64,000 bases of DNA from Gemmobacter caeni (GTDB lineage: Bacteria > Pseudomonadota > Alphaproteobacteria > Rhodobacterales > Rhodobacteraceae): the NCBI RefSeq assembly GCF_003054195.1, contig NZ_QBKP01000012.1, positions 92,657 through 156,656 of the forward strand, in the 5' to 3' direction. Position numbers and translations under genes: made by a program. The first letter of the stretch is position 1; every line of letters begins with the position of its first letter. Below the pieces are notes generated by a model. That model worked only from the letters and a program-made list of their open reading frames with translations, searched no databases and had not been told where the DNA came from. Positions 20,053-28,900 of the stretch are shown one piece after another.

Positions 20053-20181
20053 TTACCGCGCGTCGTCGGTGTCGCCGCTGCGGATGACCTGTTCATCCTC
20101 TTTCAACTCCAGCCACATCGCGTTCATCACCGCGAAGATGGCCGCCAGCGGCAGGCCGAGCATCCAGGCGAAATACCACAT
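20053..20181 (-). CDS. cydX: CydX, small subunit of cytochrome bd oxidase
   Basis: A 42-residue single-pass membrane protein that begins MWYFAWMLGLPLAAIFAVMN and continues with the conserved MWLE before an acidic tail. This is the CydX/YbgT pattern: WYFAW at the start, one membrane helix and a Glu after it. CydX stabilises the haem b595/d site of the bd oxidase. AAGGAAG seven bases upstream is a good ribosome binding site, and the gene follows cydB by 12 bases. It was found by reading the intergenic stretch. Confidence 0.9.
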   Translation of the reverse strand: MWYFAWMLGLPLAAIFAVMNAMWLELKEDEQVIRSGDTDDAR

Positions 20182-20193
20182 GGTCGCTTCCTT

Positions 20194-21357
20194 TCAGTAA
20201 ACGGAATGGCTGTTTTCGGTCACGTCCTTCGCCGTCACCTTGCCCCAGAGCACCCGGTAAACCCAGGCGGTATAGGCAAGGATCAGCGGCATGAAGATCA
20301 CCGTGACCACCAGCATGATGAACAGCGTGAGATGCGAGGACGAGCTGTTCCAGACGGTCAGCGATGAACGCGGGTCGCTGGAGGAGGGCATGATGAAGGG
20401 AAACATCGTCAGCCCGACCGAAGAGATCACGCCGAGGATTGCCAGCTTGGAAAACAGCAGCGTCGTGATTTCACGTCCCGCCCGCAGCCCCGCGAAGGTC
20501 AGCAAGCCCCCGAGGATGCCCAGCACGGGCGCTATGGCGATCCACGGTCGGTCGGCATAGGCGGAAAGCCAGCTTGCCGTGCGCTCCACCTGAAAATACA
20601 GCGGGTTGGAAGGGCCATCGGCCACCACCTCGCCGACGATCCGGTAACCGCTGATACCATAGGCCAGCCAGATGCCTGCCAGCGCATAGGTTGCCACCGC
20701 CACGAGCGCGGCGATGGACCCATAGGCGCGGGCGCGTTTCTGCACCTCGCCCGTCGTCTTCACCGTCAGCCAGGCGCCGCCATGCATCACCAGCATCGAC
20801 AGCGACACCACCCCCGCCAGCAAGGAGAACGGGTCCAGCAGGCCGATGAACTTGGCATACCACGCGCCTTCGTAGATCGTGTGCAGGTCATCGGTGAAAT
20901 GGAACGGTACGCCCTGGATCACATTGCCAACCGCCACACCGAACAGCAGCGCCGGGGCCGCGCCCGAGACGAACAAGGCCCAGTCCCAGCGGTTGCGCCA
21001 GCTGTAGCCATCGCGTTTGGAGCGGTATTTGAACGCGACAGGCCGCACGATGAAACAGGCCAGCACCGCGAACATGGCAAGGTAGAAGCCAGAGAAGCTG
21101 ACCGCGTAAAGCGGTGGCCAGGCGGCGAAGATTGCGCCACCGCCAAGGATGAACCAGACCTGATTGCCCTCCCACACCGGGCCGACGGTGTTGATGACGA
21201 TGCGGCGCTCGACATCGGTCTGGGCGGTGAAGGGCAAAAGCGCCCCCACCCCCATGTCGAAGCCATCAGTCAGCGCGAAGCCGATCAGCAGGACGCCCAG
21301 CAGGCCCCACCAGATCACACGCAGCAGATCATAGCTGATAAGTTCATGCAGAATCAT
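20194..21357 (-). CDS. cydB: Cytochrome bd ubiquinol oxidase subunit II
   Basis: A 387-residue membrane protein with eight or nine hydrophobic helices. The N-terminus LRVIWWGLLGVLLIGFALTDGFDMGVG and VWEGNQVWFILGGGAIFAAWP are diagnostic for CydB. It pairs with CydA in the quinol:O2 oxidoreductase used at low oxygen. ATG 21357 is preceded at 8 bases by GGAG that overlaps the cydA stop; a GTG three codons upstream is less likely. FDMGVG and the C-terminal SSDPRSSLTVWNSSSS segment are intact. Confidence 0.96.
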   Translation of the reverse strand: MILHELISYDLLRVIWWGLLGVLLIGFALTDGFDMGVGALLPFTAQTDVERRIVINTVGPVWEGNQVWFILGGGAIFAAWPPLYAVSFSGFYLAMFAVLACFIVRPVAFKYRSKRDGYSWRNRWDWALFVSGAAPALLFGVAVGNVIQGVPFHFTDDLHTIYEGAWYAKFIGLLDPFSLLAGVVSLSMLVMHGGAWLTVKTTGEVQKRARAYGSIAALVAVATYALAGIWLAYGISGYRIVGEVVADGPSNPLYFQVERTASWLSAYADRPWIAIAPVLGILGGLLTFAGLRAGREITTLLFSKLAILGVISSVGLTMFPFIMPSSSDPRSSLTVWNSSSSHLTLFIMLVVTVIFMPLILAYTAWVYRVLWGKVTAKDVTENSHSVY

Positions 21358-21362
21358 GGCTT

Positions 21363-22973
21363 TCACTCCGCAGGTTGGGCGATGGCATCGGCATTGCGGC
21401 GCCCGGCCAGCCGGTTATGGTGGCGCGCCACCCAGGCCTCGGTTTCCGCGACATCCTGAAACGGACCCTTGCGGATGTATTTCAGCATCAGGCCCATCTC
21501 GATGATGAACAGCACGGTGTAGAACAGCACGAACCCGGCCAGCGTCAGCGCGACTTCGGTCATCGACAGCGCGCTGACCGACATGGCGGTGGGCAGCACC
21601 CCGTCCACCGTCCAGGGCTGCCGGCCAAACTCGGCGACGAACCAGCCCATTTCGGCGGCAATCCAAGGCGCCGGGATCATCCAGACCGCAACATGCAGCG
21701 CCCAGCGCGGATACTGCATCTGCCGGAATGAAGCGCGCCAGAAGAAATAGGCCATGGTCCCGATGAAGCCGAAGCCCAGAACCACCATGATGCGGAAGGC
21801 CCAGAACAGCGGCCAGACCGTCGGCACGGTGTCGGCTGCGGCGGCCTGGATCTGCGCGTCGCTCGCCTGACGCGGGTCGTCGATGTATTTCTTCAGCAGG
21901 AAGGCAAAGCCCAGATCGGCGGAATGATCTTCGAAGGTCTGCATCACCTCGGGCGGCGTGGCATCGCGTTCGGCGCGCACGGTCATCAGCGCGTCATAGG
22001 CGATCAGGCCCGACCGGATACGCGTTTCCGCCTGCGCGACCAGATCGCTGATCCCCGGAATCTGCGTGGTCAGCGACCGGGTGCCGATCAGCCCCATCAC
22101 ATAGGGCACATGGATGGCATAATGCGTCTCTCGCGCTGCCTGATCGGGGAAGCCGAAGGCAGTGAAAGGTGCGGGCGCGGGCTCGGTCTCCCACATCGCC
22201 TCGATGGCGGCCATCTTCATCTTCTGGTTCAGCGAGGTGTCATAACCCGACTCGTCCCCCAGCAGCACCACCGAGAAGGCCGAGGCCAGCCCGAAGGCCG
22301 AAGCCACGGTGATCGAGCGGCGTGCCAGTTCCGCGTGACGCCCACGCAGCAGATACCAGGCCGAAACACCGATCACGAAGACCGAGGCCGTCACATAGCC
22401 GGCGCTGACAGTGTGGACGAATTTCGCCTGCGCCACCTCGTTGAACAGCACTGCGAAGAAATCCGTCATCTCCATCCGCATGGTCATCGGGTTGAACTCA
22501 GCCCCGACCGGATTCTGCATCCAGCCATTCGCGATCAGGATCCAAAGTGCGGAAAAGTTGGAGCCGATGGCGACCAGCCAGGCGACGACCAGATGCTGCA
22601 CCTTGCTCAGCTTGTCCCAGCCGAAGAAGAACAACCCGACGAAGGTGGCCTCGAGGAAGAAGGCCATCAGCCCTTCAATGGCCAAGGGGGCGCCGAAAAT
22701 GTCGCCGACGTAATGCGAGTAATAGCTCCAGTTCATGCCGAACTGGAATTCCATGGTGATGCCGGTGGCGACGCCAAGGGCAAAATTGATGCCGAACAGC
22801 ATGCCCCAGAACTTCGTCATCTGTCGCCAGATGGGGCGGTTGGTCATCACATAGACGGTTTCCATGATGGCGACGAGGATCGACAGGCCCAGCGTCAATG
22901 GCACGAAAAGAAAGTGATACATGGCCGTCATTGCAAATTGCAGGCGTGACAGCTCGACGATGCCGAATTCCAT
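21363..22973 (-). CDS. cydA: Cytochrome bd ubiquinol oxidase subunit I
   Basis: A 536-residue haem-bearing subunit. The haem b595 ligand is H20 in TAMYHFLFVPLT; the b558 region shows FVHTVSAGYV and, later, the GRQPWTVDGVLPT segment. It oxidises ubiquinol on the periplasmic side through its Q-loop and reduces O2 to water without proton pumping. The length fits the long Q-loop class. ATG 22973 has GGAG eight bases upstream; the GTG at 22982 would sit on that sequence. First gene of cydABX, behind a perfect FNR box. Confidence 0.96.
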   Translation of the reverse strand: MEFGIVELSRLQFAMTAMYHFLFVPLTLGLSILVAIMETVYVMTNRPIWRQMTKFWGMLFGINFALGVATGITMEFQFGMNWSYYSHYVGDIFGAPLAIEGLMAFFLEATFVGLFFFGWDKLSKVQHLVVAWLVAIGSNFSALWILIANGWMQNPVGAEFNPMTMRMEMTDFFAVLFNEVAQAKFVHTVSAGYVTASVFVIGVSAWYLLRGRHAELARRSITVASAFGLASAFSVVLLGDESGYDTSLNQKMKMAAIEAMWETEPAPAPFTAFGFPDQAARETHYAIHVPYVMGLIGTRSLTTQIPGISDLVAQAETRIRSGLIAYDALMTVRAERDATPPEVMQTFEDHSADLGFAFLLKKYIDDPRQASDAQIQAAAADTVPTVWPLFWAFRIMVVLGFGFIGTMAYFFWRASFRQMQYPRWALHVAVWMIPAPWIAAEMGWFVAEFGRQPWTVDGVLPTAMSVSALSMTEVALTLAGFVLFYTVLFIIEMGLMLKYIRKGPFQDVAETEAWVARHHNRLAGRRNADAIAQPAE

Positions 22974-23060
22974 GTCCAGCACTCCGGTTCAGGGATGGGA
23001 AGGCGCGGGGATACGCATTCCCGATATTGAATGTATTTAACCGCTCAGATCGGGGCGGCC

Positions 23061-23074
23061 TTGATCTGTATCAA
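23061..23074 (-). promoter_or_regulatory. FNR/FnrL box of the cydABX promoter
   Basis: TTGATCTGTATCAA matches the FNR consensus TTGAT-N4-ATCAA at every specified base. Its centre (23067.5) is 41.5 bases upstream of a start site near 23026, for which TACATT (23030-23035, minus strand) can serve as -10. This is the spacing of class II FNR activation. Low-oxygen induction of cydABX is the expected result. Confidence 0.85.
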
Positions 23075-23096
23075 TAACTCGTATCACTGCCTCCAG

Positions 23097-24740
23097 TTAA
23101 TGAACTGTGACGTTTCGTAGCGTTTGTGCAGTTTCGGTCTCGCGATGCGATGCCAGCAGGATTGCGGCCTGCGGCAGATGGGCGCGGAGGCCGCTCAGGA
23201 CGCGGTTTGCGGTATCAGGGTCCAGCCCTTCGGTCGGTTCGTCCAGCAAAAGGATGGCCGGGCGGCGCAGCAGGGCACGGGCCAGTACCAGCCGCCGCGC
23301 CTCGCCCCCTGACAGACCACTGCCGCCGCTGCCCAGACGCAGATCCAGCCCGCCGCGCGCCCGGATCGTTTCCGCCAGCGCGGTTGCCTCCAGAGCCTGC
23401 CACAACTCGGCCTCGGCCGCGTCAGGGGCAGCGAGGCGCAGCGCCTCGGCCACGGTCCCGCCCATCAGGCCCGCGCGTTGTGGCATCAGTGTCAACAGAT
23501 CGCGCAATGCGGGTTCGTCCCAATCCGCCAGCGCACGACCTGCGAGGGTGATCTGGCCGGACAGCGGCGGGTGAAGGCCCGCCAGCGCCAGCAGGACGGT
23601 GGATTTGCCCGCGCCGCTGGGGCCGGTCAGCGCCACGGTCTCGCCTGGCGCGACGGAAAAGCTCAGCGGCGGGGTCAGCGGCTGGTTGTCGCCGGGGCGG
23701 GCGAGGCAAAGGTCATGCACCCGAATACCGCCCGATCCTGTGTAGGTGCCCATGCTGGCGACGGGCAGTGCAACACTCAGCCCGCCCCGGACGCGCCGCG
23801 CTGCATCTGCCATCCGGCCAAGATCGGCGACTGCCCGCCGCAGGGGTATCAGCGTCTCGGCCAGCGCCAGCGCGGCAAAGACCCCCAGCGCCGCCAGCGC
23901 TGGGCTGAGCCGTCCCTGCTGGGTCAGGGTCAGGCCCAGCCAGAGCGCACCACCGGCCGACAGGCTGGTCAGTGTGACAAGGGCTGCCCCCGCCCGCCGG
24001 TCCAGTCGGTCGAGCTGGTTTTGCATATTACGGCGGCGGATCTCGGCCTTGCGGGTTGCGGCAAGCTGATGTTCCAGATGGCCATAGACCGCCAGATCAT
24101 CGCGGCTGCGGATCAGGTCAATCAGCCGCGTACGAAAAGCCTGTGCCGCAGCCTCGGCGCGGCGCGAGGGGCGCAGTGTTCGGCGCCCGGTTCGCCACAG
24201 CACCAGTGCCGCGCCGGTGATTGAAACGGCGGCCAGCCAGAGTGCGACCTGCCAACCGGCCAGAAACCACAGAACCCCGAAGGCAAGTAGCTGCGTCAGC
24301 CCCCCGGCCAGAACCGGCAGCGCCAGCCGCAGGGGCAGCCCGTCCAGAGCGTCGATATCGGCGGTCAGCCGGTTCAGCACCTCGGCGCCGCGCAGCCGGA
24401 TCAGCCTTTGCCAGGGTGCGGCCAGGTGGCCAGCCATCAGGCGCAGCCGCAGGCTTTCCAGCGCACGCAGTGTGGCGTCATGGGTGGCCAGCCGCTCGCC
24501 ATATCGCGCAGCGGCACGGCACAGTGCCAGAAAGCGCACCATGGCCGAGGGGCGGAAGACGTCAAACGTGGCCCCCACCCCGGCCAGACCGGCTGCGGCA
24601 GCGGCGGTGATGAACCAGCCTGAAAGACCCAGCAGCGCCACGCCCATCGCCAGCACCAGCACTGACAATGCCGCGCCGCGCAGCAGGGCGGTGCGCTGGT
24701 CCCGCAGCATCAGGCGCAGGATCTGCCAAAGCGCGCTCAT
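23097..24740 (-). CDS. cydC: CydC, ABC exporter subunit for cytochrome bd assembly
   Basis: A 547-residue half-transporter: six membrane helices in residues 15-300, then an ATPase with Walker A GPSGAGKST near 370, signature LSGGEARR near 475 and Walker B ILLLDEP. With CydD it forms the heterodimeric exporter needed to mature cytochrome bd (reported to move cysteine and glutathione, more recently haem). The start overlaps the cydD stop by 4 bases. It lies directly upstream of cydA, separated by the FNR-box promoter. Confidence 0.93.
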   Translation of the reverse strand: MSALWQILRLMLRDQRTALLRGAALSVLVLAMGVALLGLSGWFITAAAAAGLAGVGATFDVFRPSAMVRFLALCRAAARYGERLATHDATLRALESLRLRLMAGHLAAPWQRLIRLRGAEVLNRLTADIDALDGLPLRLALPVLAGGLTQLLAFGVLWFLAGWQVALWLAAVSITGAALVLWRTGRRTLRPSRRAEAAAQAFRTRLIDLIRSRDDLAVYGHLEHQLAATRKAEIRRRNMQNQLDRLDRRAGAALVTLTSLSAGGALWLGLTLTQQGRLSPALAALGVFAALALAETLIPLRRAVADLGRMADAARRVRGGLSVALPVASMGTYTGSGGIRVHDLCLARPGDNQPLTPPLSFSVAPGETVALTGPSGAGKSTVLLALAGLHPPLSGQITLAGRALADWDEPALRDLLTLMPQRAGLMGGTVAEALRLAAPDAAEAELWQALEATALAETIRARGGLDLRLGSGGSGLSGGEARRLVLARALLRRPAILLLDEPTEGLDPDTANRVLSGLRAHLPQAAILLASHRETETAQTLRNVTVH

Positions 24741-26374
24741 GTGGCGCCTCCGATATGGATGATGCGGTCCATGCGTGCAGCAAGTGCAGGGTCATGGGTG
24801 GCGATGACCAGTGTCGCACCTCTTGCTCGCTGGGACAGCAGGCCCTCGGTGACAGCACGCGCGGTTTCCGTATCCAGATCGGCAGTCGGCTCGTCAGCGA
24901 GGATCACATCAGGCGTGGTCAGCAGGGCGCGGGCCAGCGACAGGCGCCGCGCCTCGCCGCCCGACAGGCCGCCCCCGGTTTCGCCCGGCCGCGTGCGCAG
25001 GCGCGGGGTGAGATGGCCAGCCGCTGCGGCTTCCATGGCCGCCCCAAGATCGCCCTCGCGGCCCAGCCGCAGGCTGGCGTCAAGGGTGGCGCCCGGGAAA
25101 TGCACGCGCTGCGGCATCCAGCCGATGCGCGCGTGCCAGCCATCGGCGGTCGCGGCGTCGAGCTTCTGCCCGCCCGCCACGTGCACCTCGCCCGGTGCCG
25201 CGGTGGCCAGCCCGGCCATCAGCCGCAGGGCACTGGTTTTCCCGGCCCCGGAAGGGCCGACCAGCGCCACCGCCTCGCCAGCCGCGATCCTGATATCGGG
25301 CAGGCAGGCGCCGGAAGGCAGGTGGCAGCCAGTCAGGCTCAGATCGGCCGGGCCGGGCAGTGGCTCGGCACGCCCCCCTGCGCCGGGACGATCCGGGCCG
25401 GGGGCGGCCTGCCACTGGTCCAATTCGTCCCGCAGGGCATCTGCGGCGGCCCGGTCGTGCCAGGCGGCGGCCAGATCGCGGAGCGGCTGATAGAACTCGG
25501 GTGCCAGGAGCAGCAGGAACATGCCCTGCGCCGGGGTCAGCGGCGTGCCCCATGTGCCGAAATCCAGCAGGCCAAGCAGCGAAAACCCGACATAGACCGC
25601 CATCATCGCCACGCCGATGGCAGCGAACAGTTCCAGCACGGTCGAAGACAGGAAGGCGAGCCGCAGCACCGCCATGCTGCGCTGGCGCAGGGTAGCGGCC
25701 TCGCTGGCGAAGCCCTCTGCCACCTGCGGCCCCGCCCCCAGCAACCGGATGTCGGCCAGCGCCGACAGGCGTTCCACCAACAGGTCGTTCAGAGTCCCGA
25801 TCCCTGCAAGCTGGCGGGCGCTGGCCTCTTTCGCGGCCATGCCGACCAGCGCCATGAACAGCGGGATCAGCGGGCCGGTGATCAGCAGGATCAGTCCTGC
25901 CGCCCAGGACTGGCCGAAGCTCAGCACCAGCAGGATGGGCGGCACGATCGCGACACGGGCGCGGGCAGGGCCATACCGCAGCAGCCAGGGCGCCAGCATC
26001 GCCAGCTTCTCGCCGGCCAGCGCGGCGACCGAGCCGGGCCCGCCAAAGGCCGTCTCGGTGGCGCGGGCCGCCTCGGCGCACAGAATGCGGTCGCGCAGGC
26101 CGCTGATGATGGTTTCGGCAGCCCATTGCACCAGCCGTTCTGCCCAGAGGCCCAGGGCCATGCGGAGCAGACCGAGCCAGACAAATCCCAGCGCCACGGG
26201 CAGCGGCGGCACCGGCAGATCTGCCACCAACCTGCCGATGGACCATGCCAGCAGAGCAGCCTGCACCGGCCAGACCAGCGCGGCCCCCGCCGATATGGCG
26301 GCGGCCAGTCGCAGGCGCCGCCGTTCTGGCGCCATCGCCTGTGCGAGCATCCCGCTTCGGCTGTCCGGCTGCAT
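24737..26374 (-). CDS. cydD: CydD, ABC exporter subunit for cytochrome bd assembly
   Basis: A 545-residue half-transporter partner of CydC. Membrane part about 20-310, then ATPase with Walker A GPSGAGKTSA near 355, signature LSGGEARR near 460 and Walker B VILADEPTADLD. First gene of cydDC. The intergenic gap of 120 bases to the divergent Rrf2 gene holds a 16-base dyad that may regulate both. Order on the minus strand is cydD-cydC-cydA-cydB-cydX, a complete bd oxidase set. Confidence 0.93.
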   Translation of the reverse strand: MQPDSRSGMLAQAMAPERRRLRLAAAISAGAALVWPVQAALLAWSIGRLVADLPVPPLPVALGFVWLGLLRMALGLWAERLVQWAAETIISGLRDRILCAEAARATETAFGGPGSVAALAGEKLAMLAPWLLRYGPARARVAIVPPILLVLSFGQSWAAGLILLITGPLIPLFMALVGMAAKEASARQLAGIGTLNDLLVERLSALADIRLLGAGPQVAEGFASEAATLRQRSMAVLRLAFLSSTVLELFAAIGVAMMAVYVGFSLLGLLDFGTWGTPLTPAQGMFLLLLAPEFYQPLRDLAAAWHDRAAADALRDELDQWQAAPGPDRPGAGGRAEPLPGPADLSLTGCHLPSGACLPDIRIAAGEAVALVGPSGAGKTSALRLMAGLATAAPGEVHVAGGQKLDAATADGWHARIGWMPQRVHFPGATLDASLRLGREGDLGAAMEAAAAGHLTPRLRTRPGETGGGLSGGEARRLSLARALLTTPDVILADEPTADLDTETARAVTEGLLSQRARGATLVIATHDPALAARMDRIIHIGGAT

Positions 26375-26421
26375 CCCTTCATCCTCAAGTCACAGGGCGG
26401 ATACCAGTTATCTGCCCGCCG

Positions 26422-26437
26422 TCTGATCTGGATCAGA
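26422..26437. promoter_or_regulatory. Dyad between cydD and the Rrf2-family gene
   Basis: TCTGATC-TG-GATCAGA is a perfect dyad with 7-base arms. The core TGAT-N4-ATCA equals that of an FNR box, but the outer bases are C/G instead of T/A. It lies 47 bases from the cydD start and 57 from the Rrf2 gene. It could be a weak FnrL site or the operator of the Rrf2 protein. Confidence 0.55.
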
Positions 26438-26494
26438 TACAAGGACGGGCTTTCGTGGCACATGCGGTAAAGTCGCCCATGCAACAGGACTTTC

Positions 26495-26971
26495 ATGCGT
26501 CTGACAACCCGAACCAACCTTGCTACCCGCGTGCTGATGTTCTGCGCCGTGAACGAGGGCCGGACCGTCCGCACCGCCGAAATCGCCGAACGCTGCAATG
26601 CCTCGGTCAATCATCTGTTGCAGGTGGTGAACCTGCTTCAGGCGGGCGGGTATGTCGAAACGCTGCGCGGGCGCGCGGGCGGCTTGCGGCTCGCCCGGTC
26701 GATGGAGGCAATTTCGGTGGGCGAGGTGTTTCGCAGTTTTGAAAGTGGCGTGCCCTTCGCGGAATGCTTCGATCCGGACAGCAATACCTGCCCGCTGACC
26801 GCCACTTGCCGGTTGCGCAATTACCTGACCCGCGCGCTGGAGGCGTTCTTTCACGAACTGGACATGGTGACGCTGGCCGATCTGGTGAAGGGCAACTGCG
26901 GTTTGAACAGATTGCTGGAGATGAGCCCGGCGCGGGGTTTGACATGTCCGCGCGACGATGCTCTGGCCTGA
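26495..26971 (+). CDS. Rrf2-family iron-sulfur regulator (NsrR/IscR-like)
   Basis: A 158-residue Rrf2 protein: N-terminal winged helix (MRLTTRTNLATRVLMF; HLLQVVNLLQAGGYVETLRGRAGGLRLAR), then three cysteines C91, C99 and C105 able to hold an Fe-S cluster. Overall sequence (GEVFRSFESGVPFAECF) is most like NsrR, the NO sensor, which would suit a gene next to the NO-resistant bd oxidase. The cysteine spacing is C-x7-C-x5-C, slightly longer than in well-studied NsrR. Divergent from cydD; regulation of cydDC is an inference. Confidence 0.8.
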   Translation: MRLTTRTNLATRVLMFCAVNEGRTVRTAEIAERCNASVNHLLQVVNLLQAGGYVETLRGRAGGLRLARSMEAISVGEVFRSFESGVPFAECFDPDSNTCPLTATCRLRNYLTRALEAFFHELDMVTLADLVKGNCGLNRLLEMSPARGLTCPRDDALA

Positions 26972-26974
26972 CGC

Positions 26975-27796
26975 TCAGCCCGCCGTGTGCAGCAGGGCCA
27001 GACCTGCGAGGATGCAGGCTTCCTCGGGCAAGGTTTCGGCCTGAACGCCCTCGGCTGCCAGAGCCAGACGATAGGGCTCAGAGCCTTCCCCGGCCAGAAC
27101 CACGCGTTGGCCCAGCCAATAGGGGCGTGCCGCGGTCAGTTCGGCGCCAATAAACAACCCTGTGGCCCGCGAGCGGAGTGTCGTTGCAGACAGACCCGAG
27201 AGGAGGCTTTCTGCCCTCAGGCTGGCAATCTGGGCGGCAAGCCGCTCGGGCCGCGCGCGCGTGGTGGCAAGGGACTCCGTAAAGGCGGCGGTTTCCAGTG
27301 GCCCGGCGATGTCCCCGGTCAGCGCAGCCAGCAGGCTGCCAGTCGCGAAGCTTTGAAAACTGACGACCTCGCCCGCGCTCAGATGCGCCCAGACTGTCGT
27401 GAGACCCGGCAGGCAGATCACCCCGTCGAAGTCGCCCAGCACCCGCAGCGCCCCTGCAATTCGCACCTCGGCACCCTGTGTCAGATCGGCGGGGCGATCC
27501 TGTCGCAGGCCGGGCACAAGCCGCAGGCTCAGGCTGGAATCGTCCGAGGGCACAGGTACAGCGGTCGCGACCGGGGTGCAGGGCACGATGCGCAGGGCAG
27601 TGACGGGGGCAAGGCCGCTGGCAATGACCTCGATCTGCCGTCCTTCGGTCAGCCAAGGTGCGGCCAGCGCGTGCAGGGTTGCCAGAGGGTCGGCCCCGAC
27701 CGGGGCCTCTGCGCGGGCAAAAATCCCCTCTGACCCCATGGCCCAGAGGCGCAGGTGGTCTGCCGTACAGTCGGCGGCGATCCATTCGGGGGTCAT
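26975..27796 (-). CDS. DgoK-like protein (2-dehydro-3-deoxygalactonokinase family, catalytic motifs degraded)
   Basis: A 273-residue protein with the DgoK frame: N-terminal WIAADCTADHLRLWAM, the central FDGVICLPGLTTVWAHLSAGEVVSFQSFATGSLLA region and C-terminal ATGLFIGAELTAA. Compared with E. coli DgoK as I recall it, the phosphate-binding D-x-G-S/T-T has become DCTADH, the AGMVGS segment is ASGLAP and PGTHxKW is PGLTTVW. It may therefore be a pseudokinase or have a changed substrate. Last gene of a four-gene operon; no other galactonate genes are nearby. Confidence 0.7.
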   Translation of the reverse strand: MTPEWIAADCTADHLRLWAMGSEGIFARAEAPVGADPLATLHALAAPWLTEGRQIEVIASGLAPVTALRIVPCTPVATAVPVPSDDSSLSLRLVPGLRQDRPADLTQGAEVRIAGALRVLGDFDGVICLPGLTTVWAHLSAGEVVSFQSFATGSLLAALTGDIAGPLETAAFTESLATTRARPERLAAQIASLRAESLLSGLSATTLRSRATGLFIGAELTAARPYWLGQRVVLAGEGSEPYRLALAAEGVQAETLPEEACILAGLALLHTAG

Positions 27797-27831
27797 GCCT
27801 TGGCCTTTCGCATTGCGGTTCCGGCCATGTA

Positions 27832-28896
27832 TCAATCGCGGAACAGCGCGGCCAGACGCTCGCGCCCGATGGCACGACAGATCTTGCCGCGCGGCTTGAT
27901 CGTCGGCACGTCTTCGCCGGCAACCATGGCATTGACCACGGCCTCGTCCACCGCCTCGACCGCTGCCAGATAGATCGGGTCCAGATGGTCCGGGTTCAGT
28001 TCCGTCACTTGGCGCAACAGCTTGGCACGCTCGGCCATCGGCTGCGGATTGGCTGTAGTGAAGGCGAGGAAGATGTCGCCCGAACTGTTGCCCCCCGGCG
28101 TGCCGGTGCGCCCGATGCCGATGGCCGCGCGTTTCGCCAGCGCGCGCAGGGAAAGCGGCGACAGCGGCGCGTCGGTGGCAAGGATCACGATGATCGAGCC
28201 GGTTTCGCGCGGCAGCAGCCGGTCCCCGGTCAGCATCTGCCCGACCGGCTTGCCGAGGATGGTCAGCCAGGGCCGGATGCCGAAATTCGCCTGCACCAGC
28301 GCGGCCACCGTCCATTCCCCACCCAGATCGACCCGGCGCGAGGCGGTGCCGGTGCCGCCCTTGAACTCATAGGCGATCATGCCGTTGCCGCCGCCGGTCG
28401 AGCCTTCGGCCACCGCGCCCGTGCCCGCCGCGTCCAGCGCGGCGCGGGCATGGTCGGGCGTCACGCTCAGTCGGGTGATGTCATTCAGGATACCGTCATA
28501 GGTTTCCGCCACCACCGGCATGGCCCAGGCGACCCCGGCGAAATGGTCGGCATAGGTGTCGATCATCCATTGTACGGCGCCGGTGTGGCAGGCTCCGATG
28601 GCATGGGTATTGGAAATCATCACCGGACCGAGGAAATAGCCCGCATCGTCGATCCAGTGGGTGCCCGTCATCTCGCCATTGCCGTTCAGTGCATAATGAC
28701 CGGCGGTGACGGGGATCGGCGTGGTGCCCTTGCCGCGTGGCAGAATGGCGGTGACGCCGGTGCGCAAGTCGCGGGTGGGATCGGTCAGCGTGCAGAAGCC
28801 GACCTCCACCCCCGGCACATCGGTGATGGCATTCAGCGGGCCGGGCGTGCCGGGGAACGGCAGGCCAAGGTCGCGGGCGCGGGGTGGTCGGGTCAT
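27832..28896 (-). CDS. P1 family peptidase (DmpA-type aminopeptidase/esterase)
   Basis: A 354-residue Ntn-hydrolase-fold protein of the DmpA family. N-terminal GPLNAITDVPGVEVG, the ISNTHAIGACHTG segment and GSTGGGNGM are typical. The self-cleavage site is GGNSSGDIFLAF near residues 268-279, with the nucleophile Ser most likely S272; the residue before it is Ser where DmpA has Gly. Such enzymes remove N-terminal amino acids, often D-amino acids or beta-peptides. Start ATG 28896 is 4 bases after the cyclase stop, so the two are co-transcribed. Confidence 0.88.
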   Translation of the reverse strand: MTRPPRARDLGLPFPGTPGPLNAITDVPGVEVGFCTLTDPTRDLRTGVTAILPRGKGTTPIPVTAGHYALNGNGEMTGTHWIDDAGYFLGPVMISNTHAIGACHTGAVQWMIDTYADHFAGVAWAMPVVAETYDGILNDITRLSVTPDHARAALDAAGTGAVAEGSTGGGNGMIAYEFKGGTGTASRRVDLGGEWTVAALVQANFGIRPWLTILGKPVGQMLTGDRLLPRETGSIIVILATDAPLSPLSLRALAKRAAIGIGRTGTPGGNSSGDIFLAFTTANPQPMAERAKLLRQVTELNPDHLDPIYLAAVEAVDEAVVNAMVAGEDVPTIKPRGKICRAIGRERLAALFRD

Positions 28897-28900
28897 CGGG

